DNA from: Nocardioides marmorisolisilvae
GTDB lineage: Bacteria > Actinomycetota > Actinomycetes > Propionibacteriales > Nocardioidaceae
Assembly: GCF_003725775.1 (NCBI RefSeq)
Contig: NZ_RJSG01000002.1
Coordinates: forward strand, 2,252,941-2,316,940
Length of the DNA stretch: 64,000 nt
Direction of reading: 5' to 3'
The notes below the pieces were generated by a model. That model had not been told where the DNA came from, searched no databases, and was given only the letters and a program-made list of their open reading frames with translations. How positions within the stretch are numbered: the first letter of the stretch is position 1; each line of letters starts with the position of its first letter. Below are positions 32,278 to 40,926 of this stretch, piece by piece. Position numbers and translations under genes: made by a program.

Positions 32278-32351
32278 TAGCGGGGGCAGGATTTGAACCT
32301 GCGACCTCTGGGTTATGAGCCCAGCGAGCTACCGAGCTGCTCCACCCCGCG
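32278..32351 (-). tRNA. Initiator tRNA-Met (CAU)
   Basis: A 74-base cloverleaf reads on the minus strand from 32351: acceptor CGCGGGG, anticodon loop CTCATAA with CAU, three G-C pairs in the anticodon stem (GGG/CCC), T loop TTCAAAT and 3' CCCCGCT plus A73. The 1-72 position is C-T and unpaired, as in initiator tRNAs. No CCA is encoded. It is a common integration target, and an integrase gene follows. Confidence 0.9.
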
Positions 32352-32424
32352 TCGGTGAACGGAACATTACCGTGTGGCGGCGGGCTGACCCAAATCGGTA
32401 CTCGGGTTTGCGACCAAGGTCACC

Positions 32425-32557
32425 GGGTTTCGACAAGCTCAACCAGCACAGGCGGGGTTTCGACAGGCTCAATCGGCACGGCCAGGGTTTCGACAGGCTC
32501 AACCAGCACAGCCGGGTTTCGACAGGCTCAACCAACGAGACCCAGTGGCTCAACCTG
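32425..32557. repeat. Tandem array of the GTTTCGACAGGCTCAACC repeat (4-5 units)
   Basis: Four units of about 29-30 bases begin at about 32425, 32455, 32485 and 32513, each with core GGGTTTCGACAGGCTCAACC plus CAGCAC-type spacer. A partial unit (GGCTCAACC) ends at 32557 and contains the tetR stop. The reverse strand reads GGTTGAGCCTGTCGAAAC. The period is too regular for coding but spacers are degenerate, so it is not a CRISPR array. Confidence 0.85.
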
Positions 32558-33155
32558 CAACGGCGAGGAGCAGCTCGCAAGCCCGGCGCAGGTCCTGCTC
32601 GGCCGACTCCAGCGGGCGGTTGCCCGAGAGCGTGGTGACCAGCACACCGAACCAGCACTGGATCACCAGCCAGCAGCGACGCCGCTGGTCCTCGGTGGGG
32701 TCCCGGTGCCAGCCGGCGACCCGGAGCAGCAGCGCCAGGAAGGCCTCCTCGATGACGGCCGAGTCCGGGCTGTCGAGACCCTCGGACAGGATGATCGACT
32801 GGATCATCGACATCGAGAGCCGCCGGTTGGCGTACATCTCCTTGGTGAAGAGCATGAGCAGGTCAGTGACCACGGCACCGAGGTCCTGGTCCGCGTCGAC
32901 CTGGAGGTCGCGCGGGTCGACCTTCTCCAGCTCGGCCCGCATCACCCCGACGAACAGGTGCACCTTGGACGGGAAGTACCGGTAGAGCGTCGCGATCGCG
33001 ACCTCCGACTCGGCGGCCACGTCCTGCATCTGCACGCGCTCGAAGTCCTGCTGCGACCCCAGCTTCACCGCCGCGCGCAGCATCTGGCTGTGCCGGTCCT
33101 TCTGCCCCTGCGAGCTGGGCTTGGCCGGCGGCCTCGCTTCGGGGAGCCGCGGCAC
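32550..33155 (-). CDS. TetR-family regulator
   Basis: The 201-residue product has the TetR helix-turn-helix (QDVAAESEVAIATLYRYFPS, with YFPSK at the recognition helix) and an all-helical ligand domain. GTG 33155 follows the UPF0182 stop by one base, so it is coexpressed with that membrane protein. Its stop codon, TGA 32552-32550, lies inside a GGTTGAG repeat unit. The ligand is unknown. It may regulate its own operon or the membrane genes upstream. Confidence 0.87.
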   Translation of the reverse strand: MPRLPEARPPAKPSSQGQKDRHSQMLRAAVKLGSQQDFERVQMQDVAAESEVAIATLYRYFPSKVHLFVGVMRAELEKVDPRDLQVDADQDLGAVVTDLLMLFTKEMYANRRLSMSMIQSIILSEGLDSPDSAVIEEAFLALLLRVAGWHRDPTEDQRRRCWLVIQCWFGVLVTTLSGNRPLESAEQDLRRACELLLAVAG

Positions 33156-33156
33156 G

Positions 33157-36096
33157 TCAGTTCTTCTTCGTGGTCTTCGGCTTCGGCTCCGCGGCGAGTG
33201 CCTGGTCGACCAGCGTCCTGGCCTCGGCCACCCGCTGCGCGTAGGCGGCCAGGTCGCCCTTCTTCAGCGCGGCGTCGGCTTCCTTGAACTTGGCGTCCGC
33301 CTGGGTGAGCAGGTCGAAGGTCGTCGTCCCCGGAGTCTCGCCGTTGTCCGGCGGGGTCGTGGTCGGACCCTCGTCGGTGCCCACGGTGTCGCCGGTGGAC
33401 TGGCCGATGTTCCGGATCGCGTCGCTCAGCGTGGTGCCGATGCCGACGTCCTTGCCGTAGGAGGCGAGCACCCGCAGCAGCACCGGGTACTTGCCGGACC
33501 CGGTCTCGCGCACCGTGTAGAGCGGCTGCACGTAGAGCAGTCCGCCGTCGACCGGGAGCGTGAGCAGGTTTCCGTAGCGGACGCTGGCATCCGTGCCGGT
33601 CTTGAAGTTCCGCAGCACCGCCGCGACCTTCGGGTCGGTGCTGAACTGGTTGGCGATGTTGCCCGGCCCCTGGAACTGGGTGTTGTCGGGCAGCCGCAGG
33701 ATCTGGAACTTGCCGTAGGTCGAGGTGTCCGCGGCATCCGCACCCACCGACATGAACGCCGTCAGGTTGGACTTGTTGGCCGGGCTGTAGACCGAGGTCA
33801 GCGAGTAGACCGGGTCACCACCGGGCTCGCGCTCGACCGAGAGCCGGTACGGCGGCTGGGTGGTCGCGGTCTGGTCGGGATCGGCCGGAACCTCCCAGCG
33901 GTCGGTGGCCTCGTAGAACGTCTTCGGGTTGGTGACGTGGTACTCGGCGAGGATGTTCCGCTGCACCTTGTACATGTCCTCGGGGTAGCGGAAGTGGTCG
34001 AGCAGCTCCTTGGGGATGCTCTGGCGCGACTTCACGACGTCCGGGAACACCGACTCCCAGGCCTTCAGGATCGGGTCGGTGTCGTCCCACTCGTAGAGCG
34101 TCACCGTGCCGTCGTAGGCGTCCACGGTCGCCTTGACCGCGTTGCGCATGTAGTTGATGTCGTCGGTCGGCTGCGTCGCGTACGTCGGTCGCGGGCTGAT
34201 CGCGTCCGAGGTCATGTCGCGCAGCGAACGCTTCTGGGAGTTCGCGAACTTGTCGGTGGTCGTGTAGCCGTCGAGGATCCAGACGATCCGGCCGTTCACG
34301 ACCGCCGGCAGCGAAGTCTTGTCGACGGTCAGCCACGGGGCGACCTTCTGGACACGGACCCGCGGCGAGCGGTTGTAGAGCAGCTTCGAGTCTGCGTGCA
34401 CGCGCGAGGACAGCAGGAAGTTGGGCTCGCCGAACTTCACGGCGTACAGGAGCTTGCGGAACTCCGAGCCGACCTTGACGCCGTCCTTGCCCTCGTACGT
34501 CGAGGTCTGCGCGGTACCCACCGAGGTGTTGTTCTGCGGGATGTCGAGCTCGACGTCCTTGCCGCCCTTGGCCTTGCCGACGATCGAGTACGACGGGCTG
34601 TTGTCGCCGAAGTAGATCTGCCCGCGGTAGCCACCGTTGGTGAGCGAGGTGAGCACGCCGCTCGGCGGGAGCGACTGCTCGGCGAAGACCGGCTGGCCAC
34701 CGTTCGTGGTGGTCGCGACCTCCTTGTTCTGCTCGTCGCGTTGGTTGCCGTAGGCGGCGATCATCCCGTAGCCGTGGGTGTAGACCGTGTGCAGGTTCGC
34801 CCACTTCTTCTGTGCCGCCGGCAGGCCGTCGACGTTGATCTCGCGGGCGGCCACGACCATGTCCCGGCTGGTGCCGTCGACCTTGTAGTGGTCGACGTCG
34901 AGCACCGGCTGCACCGTGTAGTACGCCTTCTGCTGCTGCAGCTGCTCGAAGGCGTCGCGGACCTCGCCCGGGTCGAGCAGCCGGACGCCGGGGATCGACT
35001 TCGAGTTGACGACGTCCGAGGCCTTGAGCGTGGTCTTGGCGTCGTACGGCGTGATCTGGGTGTCGGTCAGCCCGTAGGCGTCGCGGGTCGCGGTGATGTT
35101 CTTCGCGATGTACGACGACTCCTTGTCCGGCTCGTCGGGCTTGACCTGGAACTTCTGCACCATCGCCGGCCAGATCATGCCGATGAGCACGGCCGAGAGC
35201 GCGAACAGTGCCAGGCCCACGCCGGGCAGCATCCAGGTGCGCCGGTAGACGTTGACGAAGAAGAGGATCGCGCAGATCACCGCGATCGCGATGAGGATGT
35301 TCTTGCTCGGCAGCACCGCGTGCTGTCTCGAGTAGGTCATGCCGGTGACCAGTCCCCCGCCCGCGGAGGTCAGGTCGAACCGGTCCAGGTAGTAGTCGAC
35401 CGCCTTGAGCAGCACCAGCAGGCCGAGGACCACCGAGATCTGGGCTTGCGCCGGCCCGGAGACCTTGTCGACGCGCGCCTGCAGCCGGATCCCGCCGTAC
35501 ACGTAGTGCACGAAGACGGCCGCGACCAGGCCGATCACGAACGCGGTCATGAAGAAGTCGACGAGCCAGTGCAGCCACGGCAGCGTGAAGACGTAGAAGC
35601 CGATGTCCTTGTGGAAGTAGGCGTCCTTCTGCCCGAAGGACTGCCGGTGCTGCCACAGCAGGTAGGTGCGCCACTGACCGGTCGCCGAGGCGCCGGCGAA
35701 GACCGCGAAGACGATGCTGGCCGAGATCAGCAGGATCCGGCGCAGCGGGTTGATCACCTCGCGGTAGCGGTCCAGGTTCGCCTGCTCGGCGGAGTTCGGG
35801 CGGAACACCGGGCGCAGCCGGTAGGCCAGCCAGAGGTTGCCGCCGACGATCAGGCCCATCAGCAGGCCGAAGACCACGAACATGCCGACCTTGGTCCAGA
35901 TCAGCGTGCTGAACACGTGGCCGTAGCCGATCGAGGAGTACCAGAGCTTGTCGGTCCAGATGCCCGCGAACAGCGAGAAGCCGATCAGCAGCGCGGCCAT
36001 CACGACCAGGGTGAGGATCAGCGGGCTGCGGCGGCGCTCGTGACGCACCGGGGCCGGACGGGGCTGTTCCGGCTCGTCGCCGAAGAAGTCACTCAT
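33157..36096 (-). CDS. UPF0182 family membrane protein
   Basis: The 979-residue protein matches UPF0182 (COG1615), typical of actinobacteria. The N-terminal half has about seven TM helices (SPLILTLVVMAALLIGFSLF first); the large C-terminal part is extracytoplasmic (KVAPWLTVDKTSLPAVVNGR, TDDINYMRNAVKATVDAYDG), ending with an acidic linker and Lys-rich tail KPKTTKKN. ATG 36096 has AGGAGA upstream. The function is unknown. It is flanked by the PPA1309-like gene, with which its start overlaps by 8 bases, and tetR. Confidence 0.9.
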   Translation of the reverse strand: MSDFFGDEPEQPRPAPVRHERRRSPLILTLVVMAALLIGFSLFAGIWTDKLWYSSIGYGHVFSTLIWTKVGMFVVFGLLMGLIVGGNLWLAYRLRPVFRPNSAEQANLDRYREVINPLRRILLISASIVFAVFAGASATGQWRTYLLWQHRQSFGQKDAYFHKDIGFYVFTLPWLHWLVDFFMTAFVIGLVAAVFVHYVYGGIRLQARVDKVSGPAQAQISVVLGLLVLLKAVDYYLDRFDLTSAGGGLVTGMTYSRQHAVLPSKNILIAIAVICAILFFVNVYRRTWMLPGVGLALFALSAVLIGMIWPAMVQKFQVKPDEPDKESSYIAKNITATRDAYGLTDTQITPYDAKTTLKASDVVNSKSIPGVRLLDPGEVRDAFEQLQQQKAYYTVQPVLDVDHYKVDGTSRDMVVAAREINVDGLPAAQKKWANLHTVYTHGYGMIAAYGNQRDEQNKEVATTTNGGQPVFAEQSLPPSGVLTSLTNGGYRGQIYFGDNSPSYSIVGKAKGGKDVELDIPQNNTSVGTAQTSTYEGKDGVKVGSEFRKLLYAVKFGEPNFLLSSRVHADSKLLYNRSPRVRVQKVAPWLTVDKTSLPAVVNGRIVWILDGYTTTDKFANSQKRSLRDMTSDAISPRPTYATQPTDDINYMRNAVKATVDAYDGTVTLYEWDDTDPILKAWESVFPDVVKSRQSIPKELLDHFRYPEDMYKVQRNILAEYHVTNPKTFYEATDRWEVPADPDQTATTQPPYRLSVEREPGGDPVYSLTSVYSPANKSNLTAFMSVGADAADTSTYGKFQILRLPDNTQFQGPGNIANQFSTDPKVAAVLRNFKTGTDASVRYGNLLTLPVDGGLLYVQPLYTVRETGSGKYPVLLRVLASYGKDVGIGTTLSDAIRNIGQSTGDTVGTDEGPTTTPPDNGETPGTTTFDLLTQADAKFKEADAALKKGDLAAYAQRVAEARTLVDQALAAEPKPKTTKKN

Positions 36097-36619
36097 CGCG
36101 GGCTGTCTCCTCGTACTCAAGCGTGGCGTGCAACTGCTCCAACAAACCGGGGACCAGGTCCGGCCCGGTCAGAACGAGGTCGTCCGCGTCATGCGACCTT
36201 AACCTCAGCGCGCAAGCGGCCTCACCCCCGCGCAGGACCGCGGCGACCATCCGGACCTCCTGGCGCTCGGGGTGCTGCGCGGCGTACTCCTGGGCCGCGG
36301 CGACGTCGGCCGGCAGCTCGTCGTCGGCACCGGGAGGCAGTACCAGCCGCTCCGCGACCGCGGCGACGCCGGCGACGTCCTCGGGCCACTCGATCCCGGC
36401 GAGCACGTCCTCGAGCAGCTGCCCCGGGGCCAACGGCTCCTGCTCGATCGGGGTCAGGCCGTCGTCGTCCGCGTCCAGGCCGAGCGCCTCGGCCAGTCCG
36501 GGCTCCTGGGCGACCAGCTGCGCGGTGGTGACGAGCGCGTAGATCCGTTCCGGCTGGTCCCAGCCGAGCTCGCTGGCATGGGCCTCGAGCTCGCGGACCA
36601 CCGACGCGAGCGCACTCAC
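36089..36619 (-). CDS. PPA1309-like conserved protein
   Basis: GTG 36619 overlaps the PDZ-protease stop by 4 bases (GTGA); a GTG three codons earlier is possible. The 176-residue soluble protein is Glu/Leu/Ala-rich (ELEAHASELGWDQPERIYAL first, RLVLPPGADDELPADVAAAQ later). It matches the PPA1309 family of actinobacteria, from memory, which commonly sits between a PDZ/Lon-like protease and a UPF0182 gene as here. The role is unknown. The end overlaps the UPF0182 start. Confidence 0.72.
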   Translation of the reverse strand: MSALASVVRELEAHASELGWDQPERIYALVTTAQLVAQEPGLAEALGLDADDDGLTPIEQEPLAPGQLLEDVLAGIEWPEDVAGVAAVAERLVLPPGADDELPADVAAAQEYAAQHPERQEVRMVAAVLRGGEAACALRLRSHDADDLVLTGPDLVPGLLEQLHATLEYEETARDE

Positions 36620-37674
36620 CCGGTGCACCTGGGCAGCGCGGCGTTCGGGTTCTCCCGCCAGGCGTTCACGGCCTTGATGGCGTCGGAGAGCGTGTGCACC
36701 TTCACCAGGCGCAGCTTGTTCTTGTCGTAGTGCGAGCGCACCGCCTCGGCGCAGTTCTCCTGGGCGACCAGGAACAACCGCGCGCCGTCGCGCTGGGCGC
36801 CGACCAGCTTCTGGCCGATGCCGCCGATCGGGCTGACCACGCCGTCGGCGCTGATCTCACCGCTGCCGGCGATCGACTGCCCGCCGGTCAGGGAACCGGG
36901 CGTGAGCAGGTCGTAGATGGAGAGCGCGAAGATCATGCCCGCCGACGGCCCGCCGATGTTGTCGGACAGCCGCACGTTGACCTTGAACGGGTAGACGAAC
37001 TTCTGGGCGATGCTCACCCCGACCCGGGAGGCCTTCTTGTCGTCCGCCGCCGGGACCGTCACCACGGTGACCACCTTCTCCGCGGTCCCCCGGCGGATGC
37101 CGAGCTCGACCTTGTGGCCCGGAGTCACCGCGCGGATCGCCGCGACGAGCTTCGAGGCGTTCGCGGTGCGCAGGCCGTCCACCGAGGTGAGCACGTCACC
37201 CTTCTTGAGGATGCCGGCCGACGGACCCTTCGGGTCGACCCCGCTGACCGAGACGTCGACGCGGTAGGCGATCTTCAACGCGCTGAGCGCCGCGGCGGTC
37301 GCGTTGTCCTGCGAGGAGGTCATCTCCACCGCGGACTGCTGCTGGACCTGCTTGCTGGTCTGGGTCGGCTTGTAGACCGCGTCCTTCGGAAGTACCGCGA
37401 CGTCCGGGTCGGCCCACGCCAGCATCACCTGGATCAGGCTGAGGTTGTCGGTCGGTCCGTCCGGGATGATCGTGACCATCCGCAGGCCGCCGGTGTCGGT
37501 GTAGGTCTTGTGCCCGGTGATCTGGATGATCGGCTTGTTGTCGAACTTGCCCAGCACGTTGATCGTCGGACCCGGCTGGAAGCGGACGTAGGGCACCTTC
37601 ACCAGGGCAGCGCCGATCGTCAGCGCGACCACCAGGCCGAACGCGAGCAGGCCTGCGATCGTGCGGCGACTCAT
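36616..37674 (-). CDS. PDZ and Lon-like protease (YlbL family)
   Basis: The 352-residue protein has an N-terminal TM helix (TIAGLLAFGLVVALTIGAAL), a PDZ domain (about 135-205: GPSAGILKKGDVLTSVDG) and an S16 Lon-type domain (about 215-340) with the catalytic Ser in NIGGPSAGMIFALSIYD and Lys in GIGQKLVGAQRD. It would cleave membrane or secreted substrates outside the membrane. It heads the operon with PPA1309-like, UPF0182 and tetR, a common actinobacterial grouping. Confidence 0.87.
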   Translation of the reverse strand: MSRRTIAGLLAFGLVVALTIGAALVKVPYVRFQPGPTINVLGKFDNKPIIQITGHKTYTDTGGLRMVTIIPDGPTDNLSLIQVMLAWADPDVAVLPKDAVYKPTQTSKQVQQQSAVEMTSSQDNATAAALSALKIAYRVDVSVSGVDPKGPSAGILKKGDVLTSVDGLRTANASKLVAAIRAVTPGHKVELGIRRGTAEKVVTVVTVPAADDKKASRVGVSIAQKFVYPFKVNVRLSDNIGGPSAGMIFALSIYDLLTPGSLTGGQSIAGSGEISADGVVSPIGGIGQKLVGAQRDGARLFLVAQENCAEAVRSHYDKNKLRLVKVHTLSDAIKAVNAWRENPNAALPRCTG

Positions 37675-37700
37675 GGGAGCAGCCTGTCAGATTCCGACAA

Positions 37701-37943
37701 CTACGCGGACCGACGGGTCGGATCGCTGCTGGTGCGGCGTACCGCGACGCCGGTGCTGCGCTCGCGCGGCCGCGGTCGGTTGCGCGCCGCGGGCGGCAAC
37801 GGACGCAGGATCGCCTCCGCGAACCGGTCCTGCTCGGCCTGCGTGCGCTCGCGCTCCGGGCGCTCGCGACCGACCCAGGCGGCCCAGACCATGGCAAGCC
37901 CGGTCACCAGGGCGGCGGGCAGCAGCCAGAGCAGGATCTCCAC
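37701..37943 (-). CDS. Small membrane protein
   Basis: GTG 37943 starts an 80-residue protein with one TM helix (EILLWLLPAALVTGLAMVWA) and a long basic Arg/Pro-rich tail (RPLPPAARNRPRPRERSTGV). A strong ribosome site is not seen. It lies between the PDZ protease gene (27 bases downstream) and the repeat region before cheB. It could also be a fragment. The function is unknown. Confidence 0.45.
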   Translation of the reverse strand: MEILLWLLPAALVTGLAMVWAAWVGRERPERERTQAEQDRFAEAILRPLPPAARNRPRPRERSTGVAVRRTSSDPTRRSA

Positions 37944-37993
37944 CGCTCAAGCATGAACGAGAGAGCCTCCCGTCCTCGGCTGTGACACGCGCC

Positions 37994-38075
37994 GGGTTTC
38001 GACAGGCTCAACCAGCACGGGCCGCTCAACCAGCACCGGCCGGTCGACCAGCACCGGTCGGTCAACCAGCAAGGT
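37994..38075. repeat. Repeat unit plus degenerate 18-bp tandem copies at the cheB stop
   Basis: A full GGGTTTCGACAGGCTCAACC unit (37994-38022 including spacer) is followed by three roughly 18-base copies with the pattern CGGTC(A/G)ACCAGCACCGG. The cheB stop codon (TGA 38064-38062 on the minus strand) is part of the last copy. Confidence 0.75.
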
Positions 38076-39114
38076 AGGCAGTGAGCTTGCCGGCGATGTC
38101 GTCCAGGGCCAGCACCTCGTGGGCGAGGCCAGCGGTGGCGACGGCACCGGGCATGCCCCAGACCACGGACGTCGGCTCGTCCTGGACGACGATGCGGGCG
38201 CCGGCCTCGGCGAGCAGCCGGCAGCCGATCAGGCCGTCGGACCCCATGCCGGTGAGGATCAGGGCGGTGGCGGCTCCGCCGTACGCCTCCACCGCGGAGC
38301 GGAACAGCGCGTCGACCGCCGGCCGGCAGAAGTTCTCCTGCGGGCCCTCGTCCAGGTGCGCCCGTACGACGCCCGCGGACCGCTTCACCCGCAGGTGGAA
38401 CCCGCCGGGCGCGACGAGCACCTCGCCGGCCCGGGGCACGTCGCCCTCGGCGGCCTCGCGGACGGTGAGCGGCGAGACCCGGTCGAGCCGCTCGGCGAAC
38501 ATCGTGGTGAACAGGGGCGGCATGTGCTGGACCACCAGCACCGGGACGGGCAGGGTGCCGGGCAGGCCCTCGAGCACCCGGGACAGCGCGTCGGGTCCCC
38601 CGGTGGAGCAGCCGATCAGGAGCACCTCGGGCGGCGTGCTGCTCGGCTCGGCGAGCTTGACCGGTGCCGGCGGTGGTGCGGGCTTCTCCCGGCCCGGGCC
38701 GACGATGCGGCGAGCGCCGACCAGCGCCTTGACCTTGGGGATCAGCTGCTCGCGGACGCTGGCCATCGACTCGGCCATCGAGGTGGTGTTCGACGGCTTG
38801 GTGACGAAGTCCGAGGCTCCCAGCGAGAGCGCCTCCAGGGTCTTGGTCGCCCCCTTCTCGGTCAGCGTGCTGAACATGATGATCGGCAGGTGCGGGTGCC
38901 GCTTGCGGATCTCGTCCAGAGCGCCGAGCCCGTCGAGGATCGGCATCTCGATGTCGAGGGTGACGGCGTCCGGCTCGAGCTCCTCGACCAGTCCGATCGC
39001 CTCGCGGCCGTTGGTCGCGACCCCGGCGACCTCGATCTCTGTGTCGAGCGTGAGAGAGGTGGTGACGAGGCGGCGCACCAGCGCGGAGTCGTCGACGACC
39101 AGGACCCGGATCAC
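38062..39114 (-). CDS. cheB: Chemotaxis protein methylesterase CheB
   Basis: The 350-residue protein has a receiver domain (Asp8, Asp9 and phospho-acceptor Asp54) and a C-terminal methylesterase domain with catalytic Ser170 (IGCSTGGPDAL), His197 (VQHMPP) and Asp293 (TGMGSDG). It removes methyl groups from chemoreceptors after phosphorylation by CheA. It is divergent from cheR and preceded by its own FliA-like promoter. Its stop lies in a dispersed repeat (TAC CTT GCT GGT TGA), so the last two to three residues (LAG) are probably repeat-derived. Confidence 0.93.
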   Translation of the reverse strand: MIRVLVVDDSALVRRLVTTSLTLDTEIEVAGVATNGREAIGLVEELEPDAVTLDIEMPILDGLGALDEIRKRHPHLPIIMFSTLTEKGATKTLEALSLGASDFVTKPSNTTSMAESMASVREQLIPKVKALVGARRIVGPGREKPAPPPAPVKLAEPSSTPPEVLLIGCSTGGPDALSRVLEGLPGTLPVPVLVVQHMPPLFTTMFAERLDRVSPLTVREAAEGDVPRAGEVLVAPGGFHLRVKRSAGVVRAHLDEGPQENFCRPAVDALFRSAVEAYGGAATALILTGMGSDGLIGCRLLAEAGARIVVQDEPTSVVWGMPGAVATAGLAHEVLALDDIAGKLTAYLAG

Positions 39115-39123
39115 CCCGAACTC

Positions 39124-39149
39124 ATCGGCAGGATCTCCCGACGCCTGAG
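39124..39149 (-). promoter_or_regulatory. FliA-like promoter of cheB
   Basis: On the minus strand: CTCA (39149-39146), 16 bases, GCCGAT (39129-39124). The start codon begins 10 bases beyond the hexamer, so the mRNA would have at most a few leader bases. Confidence 0.7.
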
Positions 39150-39185
39150 CCGTCCGGGACGTTCGACCCTCGGGGCGCCATTCCT

Positions 39186-39211
39186 CTCAAGAACGATCGG
39201 CCGGGACCGAT
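39186..39211 (+). promoter_or_regulatory. FliA-like promoter of the cheR operon
   Basis: CTCA (39186-39189), 16 bases, ACCGAT (39206-39211). The cheR GTG begins at 39221, ten bases beyond the hexamer, so a nearly leaderless mRNA is expected. Confidence 0.65.
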
Positions 39212-39220
39212 GAGTGCGCC

Positions 39221-40093
39221 GTGACGATTTCCGACTCGAGCTTCGCGTTCGTCTCCGACCTTGCCCGTCGTGAGACCGCCATGCTCTACGACCCGGGCAA
39301 GGAGTACCTGGTCGAGGCGCGGCTGCTGCCGCTCGCTCGTGAAGCCGGGTGCACGGACGTGGACGCCTACGTGCTCCGCCTCCAGGTCGATGCGGCCGAG
39401 CGTGCGAAAGCGCTCGACGCGCTGACCATCAACGAGACGTCGTGGTTCCGGGACATGGCGCCGTACCAGGCCTTCACCGAGCTGATGCTGCCCTCGATCG
39501 TGGCGCGCCGCGAGCACACCCGGCACATCTCGATCTGGTCCGCGGCCTGCTCCAGCGGCCAGGAGGCCTACAGCCTCTCGATGCTGCTCGACGAGCACCT
39601 GCCCCCCGGCTGGACCGCGCAGATCCTCGCCACCGACATCTCCCACAAGATGCTCGCGCGCGTCGAGGCCGGTCGCTACAGCCAGGTCGAGATGAACCGC
39701 GGCCTGCCGGCCACCTCGCTGGTGAAGTACTTCAGCCGGGCCGGCAGCGAGTGGGAGGTCAACGACAACCTCAAGAAGATGGTGCGCACCCAGCACCTGA
39801 ACCTCTCCACGAGCTTCCCGCCGCTGCCGACGTTCGACATCGTCTTCATCCGCAACGTGCTCATCTACTTCGACCTCGACGTGAAGCGGGACATCCTGCG
39901 CCGCGTCGGCCAGGTGATCTCCCCCGACGGCTTCATGCTGCTCGGTTCCTCGGAGACCACCCTCGACCTGGACGACCACTGGGACCGCGAGGCCCACGGT
40001 CGGGTCCAGGTGCACCGCCCGGTCGGCTACGCCAACGTGCCGGCCTTCAGCCCCCAGCCCACCCCTGAGTCCATCGCCATGACGGGAGCCTGA
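39221..40093 (+). CDS. cheR: Chemotaxis protein methyltransferase CheR
   Basis: The 290-residue protein has the CheR layout: an N-terminal helical domain (about 1-75, ending LTINETSWFRD) and a SAM-dependent methyltransferase fold with WSAACSSGQEAYSL, ATDISHKML, and FDIVFIRNVLIYFD. It methylates Glu residues on chemoreceptors using S-adenosylmethionine. It starts with GTG and follows a promoter directly, with no visible ribosome site. It heads the chemotaxis gene string. Confidence 0.93.
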   Translation: MTISDSSFAFVSDLARRETAMLYDPGKEYLVEARLLPLAREAGCTDVDAYVLRLQVDAAERAKALDALTINETSWFRDMAPYQAFTELMLPSIVARREHTRHISIWSAACSSGQEAYSLSMLLDEHLPPGWTAQILATDISHKMLARVEAGRYSQVEMNRGLPATSLVKYFSRAGSEWEVNDNLKKMVRTQHLNLSTSFPPLPTFDIVFIRNVLIYFDLDVKRDILRRVGQVISPDGFMLLGSSETTLDLDDHWDREAHGRVQVHRPVGYANVPAFSPQPTPESIAMTGA

Positions 40094-40096
40094 CCC

Positions 40097-40480
40097 ATGT
40101 ACGCGCTGATCATCGACGACTCGCGAGCGATGCGGAGCATCCTGCGCCGGATCGTCACCGACCTCGGCTTCGAGACCCTCGAGGCGGCCGACGGCCAGGA
40201 GGCCCTGGACCACCTCAACGCGGGCCGGATCCCGACCCTGTGCCTGATCGACTGGAACATGCCGGTGATGGACGGCTACACCTTCATCACCAACGTGAGG
40301 GCCAACTCCGAGTGGCGCGACATCACGCTGATGATGGTCACCACCGAGAGCGAGCACGGCCAGATCGTGAAGGCGCTGGCCGCCGGCGCCCACGAGTACG
40401 TGATCAAGCCGTTCACCCCGGACGCGATCGCCGACAAGCTCGAGCTGCTCGGCCTGGTCGCGAAGGCGGTGCCGGCATGA
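40097..40480 (+). CDS. cheY: CheY-type single-domain response regulator
   Basis: The 127-residue receiver domain has Asp7/Asp8 (IIDDSRAM), phospho-acceptor Asp52 (LIDWNMPVMDG), Thr in MMVTTESE and Lys in YVIKPF. It has no output domain, so it acts by binding the flagellar switch. ATG 40097 follows the cheR stop by three bases, and the end overlaps the cheX-like start by four bases. A second CheY-like gene is 446 bases downstream; which one is the main switch-binding CheY is not decided here. Confidence 0.88.
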   Translation: MYALIIDDSRAMRSILRRIVTDLGFETLEAADGQEALDHLNAGRIPTLCLIDWNMPVMDGYTFITNVRANSEWRDITLMMVTTESEHGQIVKALAAGAHEYVIKPFTPDAIADKLELLGLVAKAVPA

Positions 40481-40926
40481 CGATCACGGTGGAGCCGTCG
40501 TACGACGACGTGCAGATGCTGGTCGACGAGGTCTGGACCTCGTTCCTGGGCTCCGAGGAGCCGCTGCTTCCCGGTGCCCCGACCGACCTGGCCGTCGGCT
40601 GGTCGGCCGCGGTCACCGTCTCCGGCGAGTGGCACGGCATGGTCAGCGTCGAGCTGCCCACCGGCCTGGCCGAGGAGGTCACCCGCCGGATGCTCATGGT
40701 CGAGGAGACCCTCGACGAGGACGTCGCCGACGCCGTGGGCGAGCTGGTCAACATGATCGGCGGCAACGTGAAGAGCCTGATGCCGGGCCCGAGCGTGCTC
40801 TCCCTGCCCGTGGTCGCCGCGGGTCGCGTCGCACGCCCCTCGGACAGCGTCGAGGTCTGCCGCCTGGACGCCTCATGGGCCGGAACCCCCCTGCTGGTCA
40901 GCGTTTACGTGAGGAAGGACGCCTGA
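40477..40926 (+). CDS. CheC/CheX-like phosphatase
   Basis: ATG 40477 overlaps the cheY stop. The 149-residue product has the beta-alpha CheC/CheX fold: WSAAVTVSGEWHGMVSVELP and the helix AVGELVNMIGGNVKSL, where Glu89 and Asn92 match the ExxN catalytic pair of CheX/CheC. It would dephosphorylate CheY-P. It lies between two cheY genes, in line with a role in resetting one or both. Confidence 0.75.
   Translation: MTITVEPSYDDVQMLVDEVWTSFLGSEEPLLPGAPTDLAVGWSAAVTVSGEWHGMVSVELPTGLAEEVTRRMLMVEETLDEDVADAVGELVNMIGGNVKSLMPGPSVLSLPVVAAGRVARPSDSVEVCRLDASWAGTPLLVSVYVRKDA

Noticed and set aside
32425-32557. Possible CRISPR array
   Set aside because: Spacers are short and similar to each other, repeats are partly inverted or degenerate elsewhere, and no cas genes are present.
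33121-36531. An open frame of more than 1,100 codons on the plus strand
   Set aside because: It is antisense to the UPF0182, PPA1309-like and neighbouring genes, has Arg/Val/His-rich composition without domains, and arises from high GC codon bias.
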